Source of the DNA: a virus
Length of the DNA stretch: 37,882 nucleotides
Reading direction: 5' to 3' (one strand)
Virus record (IMG/VR): IMGVR_UViG_3300023223_000311
Coordinates: 1 to 37,882 of that record
Part shown: piece after piece, positions 29,468 through 37,407 of the stretch
Layout of the letters: every line of letters starts with the position of its first letter
Numbering within the stretch: the stretch's first letter is position 1
The notes under the pieces: model-generated
Seen by the model: the letters and a program-made list of their open reading frames with translations, nothing else
Database searches by the model: none
What the model was told of the DNA's origin: nothing
Translations under genes and position numbers: made by a program

Positions 29468-30988
29468 CTAATTAATATAATTATTGGCTTTAGGCGCCAT
29501 GCAGATAGTCACAGTGACCCACGTAGCGTCATCATCACCGTCAATATTACGACTTTGCACTTTAACCTTATCACCTATGCTCATCGACAGAGCCACATTA
29601 ACAACGACAGTGGTAGGGGCTGAATTACCTTCATTTACTTGATAGACAATATCTTCAGGAAGAACAGCAAATCCTGACCCCGTGTCTTTTACCACTCTAA
29701 ATTCATAGGTCTTTGAGCTGGTAGGGCTAAAACTTGCCGTTAAGAAGAACGTACCCGTAAAACTCGCATCCGTTAACTCTAATGTCCCGGCATCACTGTC
29801 GTCTAAATCAAAACCCGAATTACAGCCGCCTAATGCAAATCCATTATTGGTATCAATGTCTCGATAGATATTCTGTGTATAATCCGTTAATGCTGCGTTG
29901 CCAGTAACAAATAAATCACCAAAAGTGGTTACGGGAGGTATCCACTCGACGCCACCCGACCCATCGGGAAATAAGACTTTGCTTGTATCTGTTTCGTCTG
30001 TAATCGTGTCTAAAATATTAACTATCCAATTACCAAATCTAACGCCGTTGATAATGCCGTTTATCGTGCCGTTATTGGTAAGGGTTCCTGAATAGCGATT
30101 GATAACACACGTTAATATAGCGCCAGCATCGACAGTAATATCACCGACTAATAAGCCTGCATTTATAATCGCATCCGATCCGGAATTAAGCTGAACATCG
30201 CCAAAGGCTATTTGACACTCAAGCGATAATTCGGCGCCACTGGCTACACTGGCTAGGTTCTCAGCCTGTAATACTTGGGCTTGAGCAACAAGTCTGCCGT
30301 TCATTATCTGGAAGATCATTGAATCTGTCGTCGTGGAGCTAGGGTCTTCCTGGCAGGATGAAATAGTGATATTGGCTTGATCGGCTGAGTTAGGAGGATT
30401 AAATTCAAATAAGGTTTGATTAGCGCCAAAGAATTCTACCTGGCGGATATTGTAACCAATGGGCACATCGCTCTCAGCAGTATGCTTGAACATCGTTGAC
30501 CCTGGGCCCTGTAGTTCCCCGAGACGCATTTGTACAAAAACCTCATTACAAACACCCCTAACATCAAAACCCACCCCATCCGTACCAATAGGAGCGACAG
30601 CATTAGCCTCTACCGCCACTCGGGTCTCACCATCAATCAATACACATATTCCATCTGTGGAGAAGTTAAGCAATGACCCCCACTCGACTTCGTGCCTGCC
30701 CATACATTGAACAGCGACTGGATCAAATGTTAATACAGAAGCGGAGGAGGCTTTACAGGTAACAAATTGAGGAATAACTAAGCCGTTAGTGTAAGTACCT
30801 GATACGGAGGCGTTAATAGAGGCTGGATTGGATGCGTCGGGGGGAACGGCTAAAGCGTTAACATTAATAATTGCCGTATCAGGATCGGCTAATGGATTCT
30901 CATCGCTCGTCCCTGATAAATCATTATCTCCGGCAGGATTGAAAAAGAAATCTCTACCGGTAATTGGTTGATTGCTGCGAAATGCCAT
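29468..30988 (-). CDS. Beta-helix structural/fibre protein, 506 aa
   Basis: The N-terminus (PITGRDFFFNPAGDNDLSGT, NPLADPDTAI) is typical of phage virion proteins that start with a short anchoring module. The centre has beta-helix-like repeats (GLLVGDITVDAGAILTCVIN, NGTINGIINGVRFGNWIV). The C-terminal 130 residues form a separate beta domain (KTYEFRVVKDTGSGFAVLPE). It sits between scaffold-side genes and capsid, so it could be a head fibre or a second tail appendage. No enzymatic motif seen. Confidence 0.7.
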   Translation of the reverse strand: MAFRSNQPITGRDFFFNPAGDNDLSGTSDENPLADPDTAIINVNALAVPPDASNPASINASVSGTYTNGLVIPQFVTCKASSASVLTFDPVAVQCMGRHEVEWGSLLNFSTDGICVLIDGETRVAVEANAVAPIGTDGVGFDVRGVCNEVFVQMRLGELQGPGSTMFKHTAESDVPIGYNIRQVEFFGANQTLFEFNPPNSADQANITISSCQEDPSSTTTDSMIFQIMNGRLVAQAQVLQAENLASVASGAELSLECQIAFGDVQLNSGSDAIINAGLLVGDITVDAGAILTCVINRYSGTLTNNGTINGIINGVRFGNWIVNILDTITDETDTSKVLFPDGSGGVEWIPPVTTFGDLFVTGNAALTDYTQNIYRDIDTNNGFALGGCNSGFDLDDSDAGTLELTDASFTGTFFLTASFSPTSSKTYEFRVVKDTGSGFAVLPEDIVYQVNEGNSAPTTVVVNVALSMSIGDKVKVQSRNIDGDDDATWVTVTICMAPKANNYIN

Positions 30989-31019
30989 TAACCCTCTCCG
31001 TTTAGGTATAGGTAGAAAT

Positions 31020-31095
31020 ACCCTATAATAATAAGCAGCGGGGAGGTGTCTAAAAGACTTTACCTTGGAGAGGGACTCCCCGCGCTTAGCACGTG
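31020..31095 (-). promoter_or_regulatory. Structured leader ahead of the fibre gene
   Basis: The 125-base gap contains a strong minus-strand helix, AAGC-GCGGGGAG with CTCCCCGC-T-GCTT. It encloses a GTCT-TTT-AGAC hairpin, and the 10-bp palindrome AGCACGTGCT lies just upstream. No U-tract follows. AT-rich TATTATTATAGG after the helix could be a -10. An attenuator, RNA-processing site or promoter are all possible. Confidence 0.4.
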
Positions 31096-31113
31096 CTGTG
31101 CCAATTAATTATA

Positions 31114-31599
31114 CTACAATTCCAGCCATACCGTTCCATCCTTAAAGAATTCTCGATTGGCGCCGCTTGCAACAGTGTTTCCATTTTCTACAGTGTCAGT
31201 ACCTGGATTCAGTGTGACTGTAAAGCCAACCTTTGATTTAACTTTAAGAAATCCTTCATGCACGCTAGGCATTGCATGTGTGGCTGTTGCGCTACATATA
31301 ACTAAATTAGTGTTCGAGTTAATAGTATTGGCCGTTGTAAACCGCTGGACAACAGGCTCAGTGGATACAGCAACGTTAACCACTGTGACTGTGGAAGTAT
31401 CACTGCTCACCTCAAGGAAGGCATGACCGTCAGATAATAGAGCGAGAATCCAATCACCCACACTAAACTGATTTTCCTTATCCACAAAGTAGCTCGCCGC
31501 CGTTACCTGGGCCAAACTGTCATTGGATGAATAAGAATAAACAGAGGGGGCCGGCGCTGATTGGGCGCCTACCGTCGCGAGGGTATCTTGTGTGAACAT
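31114..31599 (-). CDS. Virion-associated beta protein, 161 aa
   Basis: A Thr/Val/Ser-rich beta protein follows the scaffold gene. Its N-terminal half (YSYSSNDSLAQVTAASYFVD, FSVGDWILALLSDGHAFLEV) parallels the decoration-like protein at 28120-28389. The C-terminal half (VGFTVTLNPGTDTVENGNTV, NREFFKDGTVWLEL) looks like a second small beta domain. A head decoration or fibre-associated role is inferred from position and this resemblance. Confidence 0.65.
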   Translation of the reverse strand: MFTQDTLATVGAQSAPAPSVYSYSSNDSLAQVTAASYFVDKENQFSVGDWILALLSDGHAFLEVSSDTSTVTVVNVAVSTEPVVQRFTTANTINSNTNLVICSATATHAMPSVHEGFLKVKSKVGFTVTLNPGTDTVENGNTVASGANREFFKDGTVWLEL

Positions 31600-31613
31600 A
31601 GTTAACCTACTTT

Positions 31614-32372
31614 TTACATTCCGACTGTAATAATATTTTCACCGGGATGAGCTCTAGCCATCAGCTCGTCAAACTTCTTGCGAAACTCTGGGTCCGTCTG
31701 TATTCTGCGATTGCCATTATCATCCAGCTCAAACTGCATTTTCTGCACTTCAGCGAGATCAACCGTAGAAGAATCTACCACACCATCACCAACCATAGGT
31801 GCAGCGCGTGATTTAGCAATTAACGCCTCAATAGCCTGTACACCTGCCGCCGTGGTCGCTGCATCAGCTAAGCCTTCGACCTGCTCAGGGGTTAGGTTCG
31901 CTTTAGCCCAGTTCTCAATGTTGGAGACACGTTGAGTCGCATCATCCCCTAGCTTGCCCATTTCCTCAGCAACCCTGGCCGTCTCGGCCTCTTCACTGAC
32001 TAGGCCATCAGCGTGTTGAGATTCGACAAACATGTTAACCAGTTGATTAGCCACATCCTGAGACATGTTGGAGTCTTTGGCCATCTCAGTGAATGAAGCA
32101 ATCAAAGGGCTTTCTGCGTCCAGCGTTACACCCTTTTCAGTTAATTGCTCCGATAGTGCGAACTCATACTTCTCCGGAGCTCCGGTAAAGGCGCCGAACT
32201 TGCCCTCAAGATCTTTATAGGCCTTGGCCTGGTCAGAAACCGTTGAGTATTTATCGGTCTTAAACCAGTCCGGCGCCGCGCCCTCGCCACTGACATTCTC
32301 TGCCAATGACCATGCGGCAGGGGCCATATCGGCTACCGCTTCTTGATCACTTACTTCTGCGTCATCGCTCAT
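31614..32372 (-). CDS. Capsid scaffolding protein
   Basis: Guides capsid assembly and leaves before maturation. The 252-residue acidic helical protein has a disordered acidic N-terminus, then WFKTDKYSTVSDQAKAYKDL and EGKFGAFTGAPEKYEFALSE, patterns seen in podovirus scaffold/capsid-assembly proteins. A helical middle (ARVAEEMGKLGDDATQRVSN) and a C-terminal DPEFRKKFDELMARAHPGEN follow. It lies between portal-side genes and capsid as expected, and overlaps the Bbp19-like gene by four bases. Confidence 0.8.
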   Translation of the reverse strand: MSDDAEVSDQEAVADMAPAAWSLAENVSGEGAAPDWFKTDKYSTVSDQAKAYKDLEGKFGAFTGAPEKYEFALSEQLTEKGVTLDAESPLIASFTEMAKDSNMSQDVANQLVNMFVESQHADGLVSEEAETARVAEEMGKLGDDATQRVSNIENWAKANLTPEQVEGLADAATTAAGVQAIEALIAKSRAAPMVGDGVVDSSTVDLAEVQKMQFELDDNGNRRIQTDPEFRKKFDELMARAHPGENIITVGM

Positions 32373-32659
32373 AAGTCTTTCTCCACTGATTCAGATTGTA
32401 AGATAATGTTTCTAATGAACATTTTTGCTCCTTCCGCTATACCCGCCTCAAACTGTGTGTAATGAGGCTGTACTGACGGAATCATAATAAGCTGATCTTT
32501 CCACTTAGCCAAAAGCTCAGCTCCCGTTTCGTTTTGAACAAATACCCTATGAATCAAGGCATTGCTCTTTTCCGTTAACTGCTTAAAGATTTCCTGCTGC
32601 TTTAGACCTTCGTCTAAAAATTCATCAATTGAGTTGCTCTCCGGGTTGTCCACCACCAC
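32369..32659 (-). CDS. Bbp19-like head protein
   Basis: The 96-residue helical protein fits the Bbp19-like phage domain found between portal and scaffold in BPP-1-type podoviruses: VFVQNETGAELLAKWKDQLI, then QFEAGIAEGAKMFIRNIILQ, matching the family's F..T..G...L and EG.r.....I pattern. Its role in the particle is unknown. It starts inside the portal gene's 3' end (35-base overlap). Confidence 0.65.
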   Translation of the reverse strand: MVVDNPESNSIDEFLDEGLKQQEIFKQLTEKSNALIHRVFVQNETGAELLAKWKDQLIMIPSVQPHYTQFEAGIAEGAKMFIRNIILQSESVEKDL

Positions 32660-34175
32660 CCTCCTGTAATTGTTGTAATACGACCTGCGAAGCGCCTTCT
32701 ATTTCTGTCTTCGTCCTGGCTAGTTCGGCTATCGGTAATCCTAACTTATCGGCTGTCCAACTGGGTATATTCTCAACTTGAGCCCCTAAAGCCACTATCC
32801 CTTCTGGCAATGTTTGCATAGTCGCCCACCATACTTGAAAGCTTTGGAAATCCTCCATAGCCTCAGCCTTCGCTAACAGTGACTGCATAGCGATTGAGAC
32901 TTCACGACCATCAACACGCATCTTGGGCAAACGACCGTTACGAGCGAGTATAGCAACACCTCGCTCAATTATAGGCTTGATCTTCTCGGTATTCAGCCGA
33001 CCAAAGTCAGATCCCGAAGTTCTGAGCATTTCCTGTGTTCTTAACATCTGCTCAGTGGCTGACTTAACAGGGTCATCAACATCCCCCAAAGGATTGGCAA
33101 ATAGGGCTCTATTGATATTAGCTTGCAAGTCTTCAAGGATTAACTGACCGACATCCAATCGCCCGGAGTTCTCCAAAGCGGCTAATGAAGGATTCTGATT
33201 GCTGTTTGAGGATACGGGAATGATTGAGCCTGGCGCTATTCTTACTGTATGAGGGTTGAACGTCCCATCACTCACTGCGGTATAAACACCCGTCATCTGT
33301 AAAGCACCATTCTTTAAGATGTACTCTTTTACCTTGTTAGCTGTACGAATATCGGGCAAGACATCAAGCACCGGCCCCCGACCATAGGTTTCACCGGGTA
33401 TGACATTGGTGCGATAGATAATCATTGGGCTTTCTTCAAAGGATTGAGTGAAGATTAAATGCTTCTTGGGTTCGTAAATAACAACCTGGTGGAATATACC
33501 CTTGGATTTTACAACGCCGTTAATTATTTTAACTTTAGAATCAGGCTCCTTCTTGATCTTCCGGTTTAATTCCTCCCCAAAGTCACCCTCTGGCCACAAA
33601 TCAGGAAGGTCACGCGTCTGTACTTCGTGTTCTCGCCACCCTGTATTCTTCGCGCCCGAACCCGGCTCTAAATACAATTGAGCCAACGGGATAGATGTAA
33701 ACTTAAACAAGGGCTCGCCTTCTAACTCGTTGCCTTCCTCAAAGAATAAAGCCCCGGTACTCACCGCTAAATCCTGATCACTTTCATTGGACTGGTTGGA
33801 ATAGTCGGATTGATTCAAGTGGTTAAAGAATATCTCTGTGGCTTCTTCGAGCTTCTTATCTAAATTCTTGCGTTCTTCCTTAGGCGTATCAGTGCCTGCA
33901 ACAAAGTCCATCCACTGCTGCCAAGGGGGGGTGTGAGCCGATTGAATACGGGCTGCATAGGTTCTAACGCCCATAACAGCCGTTGAATCGTAGATATGCC
34001 GGTTCTTGCGTTGACCTGGGGCGTGGAAGTTAAAGATCTCTTTCTGGGGTAGGGCGTATTCATAGGCCTCCTGAAACAGTGACCGCCATAACTCTCGACG
34101 CTCCTTGGCCTTTGCAAATCGCTTGATAAGCTTAGAGACACCCCCTAAACCAGCAGGAGACTTAAACGCAGCCAT
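32625..34175 (-). CDS. Portal (head-tail connector) protein
   Basis: Forms the dodecameric DNA gateway and the seed for head assembly. The 516-residue protein matches the Head-tail connector family of T7-like phages. It has WRSLFQEAYEYALPQKEIFN at the N-terminus, GVRTYAARIQSAHTPPWQQW, a middle ESPMIIYRTNVIPGETYGRG, PVLDVLPDIRTANKVKEYIL, and IAPGSIIPVSSNSNQNPSLA before the C-terminal helices. The Gln/Gly-rich tail overlaps the next gene. The ATG shares a base with the preceding stop (TAATG). Confidence 0.88.
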   Translation of the reverse strand: MAAFKSPAGLGGVSKLIKRFAKAKERRELWRSLFQEAYEYALPQKEIFNFHAPGQRKNRHIYDSTAVMGVRTYAARIQSAHTPPWQQWMDFVAGTDTPKEERKNLDKKLEEATEIFFNHLNQSDYSNQSNESDQDLAVSTGALFFEEGNELEGEPLFKFTSIPLAQLYLEPGSGAKNTGWREHEVQTRDLPDLWPEGDFGEELNRKIKKEPDSKVKIINGVVKSKGIFHQVVIYEPKKHLIFTQSFEESPMIIYRTNVIPGETYGRGPVLDVLPDIRTANKVKEYILKNGALQMTGVYTAVSDGTFNPHTVRIAPGSIIPVSSNSNQNPSLAALENSGRLDVGQLILEDLQANINRALFANPLGDVDDPVKSATEQMLRTQEMLRTSGSDFGRLNTEKIKPIIERGVAILARNGRLPKMRVDGREVSIAMQSLLAKAEAMEDFQSFQVWWATMQTLPEGIVALGAQVENIPSWTADKLGLPIAELARTKTEIEGASQVVLQQLQEGGGGQPGEQLN

Positions 34176-34474
34176 TAGGTACCACCCAAATTCGTTGCTA
34201 GTCCACTCGGCGAAGATCTAATTAATGATTGCCTTCCTGTTCTGGAGCCTGCCAGCCCTCGACGACGGGCGATTTCACCTTCTGCTTCGGTCAGTCTTGC
34301 CTTCTCAAGCTGCTGCTGTGTTAGATTAGCGGTTTCAGCCTCTCTCGCGGCTGCGCTAGCACCCGTCCTGAATGGTTTTTCTACAGCCTGGGTGAACTTC
34401 TTTTCTAATGGCCTGGATAGACTTCTAAAGGGTTCCTGTACCCTTCTTCTGACCCTGTTTAATTCATCAGCCAT
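34175..34474 (-). CDS. Small basic protein between terminase and portal, 99 aa
   Basis: Basic and helical (RVRRRVQEPFRSLSRPLEKK, then TANLTQQQLEKARLTEAEGE), ending in IARRRGLAGSRTGRQSLIRS and a Gly/Ser tail. Similar short proteins with a final R..GR.SLI..SP motif occur beside terminase genes in marine podoviruses; their function is unknown to me. Overlaps the preceding gene by eight bases and abuts the portal start. Confidence 0.65.
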   Translation of the reverse strand: MADELNRVRRRVQEPFRSLSRPLEKKFTQAVEKPFRTGASAAAREAETANLTQQQLEKARLTEAEGEIARRRGLAGSRTGRQSLIRSSPSGLATNLGGT

Positions 34475-34853
34475 GTGTTAACTCCTTATACAGTTGGTAA
34501 GGTGTCCAGCACCAAAAGCTCTTAATGCCCAATACTGATTTGCACACCTCAACACAATTAAACACGCAAAAAGTATGGCGATAGTTTTCAGGGTTGATTA
34601 TAGCCCTAATCGATAGGATTACGCTATTAGGCTCTAAAGTTCTAATATGGGGATAATCTAACTTGGAAACCATCGTCACGTCAGTGTAACAGCTCTTGTT
34701 GTTCATAATGATCCAGAACTGCCCGCCCGGGCTCTCTCTGACTGCATAACAATGCTTAAAGCCTGGCTGTAAATATTTGAACAACCAGTGCTTAAGGGTT
34801 GATCCCTTGAAGATAATATACCAATAGACTGTGATGTTATCGGACTTATCCAC
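34467..34853 (-). CDS. Papain-like (permuted NlpC/P60-type candidate) protein, 128 aa
   Basis: Conserved-looking blocks are KYLQPGFKHCYAVRESPGGQ (27-46), FWIIMNNKSCYTDVTMVSKL and a C-terminal FCVFNCVEVCKSVLGIKSFW (about 95-114) with WCWTPYQLYKEL. A His early and a Cys at the start of a helix late is the order of permuted NlpC/P60-like folds. Proteins of this type sit next to terminase in many podoviruses and siphoviruses. Enzymatic activity is not proven. Start overlaps the terminase stop. Confidence 0.55.
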   Translation of the reverse strand: MDKSDNITVYWYIIFKGSTLKHWLFKYLQPGFKHCYAVRESPGGQFWIIMNNKSCYTDVTMVSKLDYPHIRTLEPNSVILSIRAIINPENYRHTFCVFNCVEVCKSVLGIKSFWCWTPYQLYKELTHG

Positions 34854-36169
34854 TAGAAGACCTCGAATTCTATCTTGGCTATCGTGCCCGTCATCGGCTT
34901 AACGTCTAACTTTAATCGATCATTCCATGCCATGGCCAATTGACGGATACCATCGGCACCATGACTCGCCCAGTCATGTACAGGATGATCCTTATACACA
35001 TTGTTCTTGTCGTCAAACTCCCGGTGATAGCTGGCTATACAGGAAAATCCCACCTCCGTTCTGTTCTCATCAAACCAAAACCGAGAGAATAGCCGCCTCA
35101 CTGCCTCGATACCGTCTGCTACTGAATGCTGCGCTACTACCCTGAAGTTAATACCCATCTTCAAAGCGGTTTCTCTTCTACTCTTGCCGCTCATCAGCTC
35201 TCGAACCTCAATATCGTGGGGAGCAAAATGCTCACCGTATTCAATGTTTTGCTCTGCTTTAAAGGTATTTAAGTATTGGATGTAGTGGGCCATACCCTGA
35301 TTGTTGTTCTCGTAATAGTTAATGAGTCGAATCTCATTACCCACCGCTTGGGCGAACCAAATGGTCATCATGTCACTAATGCCTAAATCCCAAAAAGTGT
35401 GGACTTGTAACAAGGGGTCAATAGGAATAAACCCCACCCGCTTATCCGCCCTACAGGCTGCTACCTCCTTACTGTAATACGCGCCTGCGATAGCGACATC
35501 AAACGAACAGTAATACTCCTGTTGAATCATATCCTCGGTCATTCCCGAGTCCCTGTCCTCTTGTATGGCCTCCTGAGTGATTACCGGACTACCATCTTCT
35601 CTGGCTGTATCCTCGACGGTAAGACAGGAATAGTGCCATTTGGGGTTCTTTTTCGCCATGTTAGCCATGGTGTAGCCGTGATTCTTTCCCCGAGCGGTAT
35701 AGATAAATATGGCCCATCCCCCATTTTCAGCCAAGATTGGCCGTATGAAATCCCATGCTTTTGGGTCACATAGGCTCCACTCCGAGAAGACCACGCCTTT
35801 AGGGTTGGCACCGACCAAACTATCATAGTTATCACTCCCGCATAATTGCCAGATAGAACCACTCTTGAGCTCTATCTGCATTTCCTGTTCACGCTTAGCC
35901 TTTCGTATCGATTCAGGGAAGACCTGGTTAATCATTCTACGGCCTGCCCGGTCTATACCATCCCATACGACTTTGCGAGCTTGCTTCTGTGTGGGGAGCA
36001 TATGCCAATAGACACCAACATTCTCCATGGCTTCTGCGGCTGTATAGTTTAATGAGGTTGAATCTTTACCGGCTCGACGATGCCATACCGCTACTGCTCG
36101 CTTACCTCCATTATCAAGGTAGCTCCACAAATCCATCTGATGCCCCATACAGTCCCAGTCATTAGGCAT
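34853..36169 (-). CDS. terL: Terminase large subunit
   Basis: Packaging ATPase and nuclease. The 438-residue protein has a Walker A-type WHRRAGKDST (29-38), a Walker B-like GVVFSEWSL (125-133) with Ser where many terminases have Asp before the catalytic Glu130, and a coupling motif YTARGKNHGY (157-166). The RuvC-like nuclease domain has candidate acidic residues in FWDLGISD (Asp261), APHDIEVR (Asp319) and HDWASHGADGIR (Asp399/Asp406). Two bases separate its start from the small subunit's stop. Packaging mode (pac or cos) is not decided by the protein alone. Confidence 0.92.
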   Translation of the reverse strand: MPNDWDCMGHQMDLWSYLDNGGKRAVAVWHRRAGKDSTSLNYTAAEAMENVGVYWHMLPTQKQARKVVWDGIDRAGRRMINQVFPESIRKAKREQEMQIELKSGSIWQLCGSDNYDSLVGANPKGVVFSEWSLCDPKAWDFIRPILAENGGWAIFIYTARGKNHGYTMANMAKKNPKWHYSCLTVEDTAREDGSPVITQEAIQEDRDSGMTEDMIQQEYYCSFDVAIAGAYYSKEVAACRADKRVGFIPIDPLLQVHTFWDLGISDMMTIWFAQAVGNEIRLINYYENNNQGMAHYIQYLNTFKAEQNIEYGEHFAPHDIEVRELMSGKSRRETALKMGINFRVVAQHSVADGIEAVRRLFSRFWFDENRTEVGFSCIASYHREFDDKNNVYKDHPVHDWASHGADGIRQLAMAWNDRLKLDVKPMTGTIAKIEFEVF

Positions 36170-36171
36170 GT

Positions 36172-36489
36172 CTAATTCGATGGCTTGTATTCCTTGCGGT
36201 TGATGGTGAGGGTTGAATCTACCTGGCCACTGTGATCAATAGCTTTAAGCTTGGGTTCTGTGTACTGGGCTATCTTATCCCATGCGTCTACAGCGAACTT
36301 AAGGCCAGCGAATAAGGCTTGAAGGTCGGCTTCTGGGTCTTCATCGTAATCATCGATAAGGTTCTGTGCCCTATTGGCATTCTCGGCCATCTTCATAATA
36401 GGGTGGAAGTCCTTGCCATACATATCCTGCAAGCGATCAAGCAAGAATTTCTTGTTCTTTCCTGGGCCTCTGGTTCTTGTTTCGCTCAT
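36172..36489 (-). CDS. terS: Terminase small subunit
   Basis: The DNA-recognition part of the packaging motor. The 105-residue protein has a basic N-terminus (SETRTRGPGKNKKFLLDRLQ), a helical oligomerisation-type middle (FHPIMKMAENANRAQNLIDD, DLQALFAGLKFAVDAWDKIA) and a C-terminal YTEPKLKAIDHSGQVDSTLT strand region, as in other podovirus small subunits. AAGG precedes ATG 36489. A phased repeat array lies immediately upstream. Confidence 0.8.
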   Translation of the reverse strand: MSETRTRGPGKNKKFLLDRLQDMYGKDFHPIMKMAENANRAQNLIDDYDEDPEADLQALFAGLKFAVDAWDKIAQYTEPKLKAIDHSGQVDSTLTINRKEYKPSN

Positions 36490-36503
36490 AATACCTTTTT
36501 GCT

Positions 36504-36553
36504 ATTAACCATTTGATAAGTATATTGATAAATATTGATATAGATTAACCATT
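36504..36553. repeat. Phased AT-rich repeat array, candidate packaging site with IHF-like site
   Basis: ATTAACCATT occurs at 36504 and 36544, 40 bases apart. Between them ATATTGATA occurs at 36522 and 36532, 10 bases apart, with a related ATTTGATA at 36511. On the minus strand 36518-36506 reads TATCAAATGGTTA, an exact fit to the IHF consensus WATCAANNNNTTR. The array lies just ahead of the small terminase gene, where packaging sites often occur. Confidence 0.5.
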
Positions 36554-36716
36554 ACCGCACCTTATCGTTAAATAAACTGGAGTGCTCTGCCTGTGCTAAC
36601 CTCACAAGCTCAGCGAGAAAGGGTGAGTCAGGAAACTTGCATTTATCCATAGCGCTATTAGCCGCCTTAACATCTCGGATTGTTCTTGCGTGAGCCATTG
36701 AGTGGATGGTGGCCAT
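36552..36716 (-). CDS. Small hypothetical protein, 54 aa
   Basis: ATG 36716 overlaps the stop of the membrane microprotein gene (TAATG), so the longer upstream frame is not used. The protein is helical (MATIHSMAHARTIRDVKAAN, SPFLAELVRLAQAEHSSLFN). It ends beside the repeat array upstream of the small terminase. Function unknown. Confidence 0.6.
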   Translation of the reverse strand: MATIHSMAHARTIRDVKAANSAMDKCKFPDSPFLAELVRLAQAEHSSLFNDKVR

Positions 36717-36814
36717 TACAAGGCACCGCCTATAGCCATACATACAGCAATAAAGCCAACAGAGAACATTAATGCTAAAACACAAGGGATTATAGTGTGT
36801 TTGATAAAATTCAT
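36716..36814 (-). CDS. Membrane microprotein, 32 aa
   Basis: The ATG at 36814 overlaps the preceding stop. The product is one transmembrane helix (MNFIKHTIIPCVLALMFSVG, then FIAVCMAIGGAL). Coupled start and stop codons on both sides support translation. No known role among late genes. Confidence 0.5.
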   Translation of the reverse strand: MNFIKHTIIPCVLALMFSVGFIAVCMAIGGAL

Positions 36815-36900
36815 TACTTACCCTTGGATCTGGTTAATAAGGATTTGCGCCTGGGCCTTATAAGGGGCTTGGCTTTCTCTGTTTGTGTGTGTTGTGGCAT
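36814..36900 (-). CDS. Basic microprotein, 28 aa
   Basis: A strong AGGAGG lies nine bases before ATG 36900. The frame encodes MPQHTQTEKAKPLIRPRRKS then LLTRSKGK, net strongly positive. It is coupled to the membrane microprotein downstream. May bind nucleic acid or membrane lipid; unknown. Confidence 0.5.
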   Translation of the reverse strand: MPQHTQTEKAKPLIRPRRKSLLTRSKGK

Positions 36901-36912
36901 GGTTATTGCCTC

Positions 36913-37107
36913 CTATCCCGCCCGCTTAAATTTGGTCATATCATCCTGAGTGGGTACATACGGCGTTAACCCGGCTGCTTTGATGAGCGCGAGGGATGTG
37001 CCTGAATTGTGGGCCATGCGAATAATGAGCTGCTCAAGATTATGGACGCGGTCTTGTAATTGCTCGACGTTGACTTCAGGCTTTGGATTAACTTTGGGTT
37101 CTGACAT
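36913..37107 (-). CDS. Small coiled-coil protein, 64 aa
   Basis: A Pro-rich start (SEPKVNPKPEVN) is followed by a heptad helix (VEQLQDRVHNLEQLIIRMAH) and a terminal YVPTQDDMTKFKRAG. It would suit an oligomeric accessory protein. It lies between unknown late genes. Function unknown. Confidence 0.65.
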   Translation of the reverse strand: MSEPKVNPKPEVNVEQLQDRVHNLEQLIIRMAHNSGTSLALIKAAGLTPYVPTQDDMTKFKRAG

Positions 37108-37119
37108 TGAATAGCTCCA

Positions 37120-37407
37120 CTAGTGAATAATTATATTGATATTGGCGCTCTTGCGGCGCTCTTTCATTAAATCCTGTTCCGCTAATTGTAACTTAGTGTG
37201 AATAAAAGGGGTAGCCGCTGTACCCAATCTTTCGATTGCGCTGTTAATGATGTATTGACGCATATCCATAAAGGATTGTTGGGTTAATCCAGCCTTGGCC
37301 CATAGTTTAGCTAATTGAACTATTGACCCGGCGCCGTATTCAGGGTTGTCGTCACATAAGTGGTCAATGCAATCATCGACTAATTCGTTTATATCGTCGG
37401 GTGTCAT
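37120..37407 (-). CDS. Hypothetical helical protein, 95 aa
   Basis: Acidic N-terminus (TPDDINELVDDCIDHLCDDN), a central helix (SIVQLAKLWAKAGLTQQSFM) and a basic C-terminal region (AEQDLMKERRKSANINIII). The start overlaps the stop of the preceding beta-protein gene. No family recognised. Confidence 0.65.
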   Translation of the reverse strand: MTPDDINELVDDCIDHLCDDNPEYGAGSIVQLAKLWAKAGLTQQSFMDMRQYIINSAIERLGTAATPFIHTKLQLAEQDLMKERRKSANINIIIH

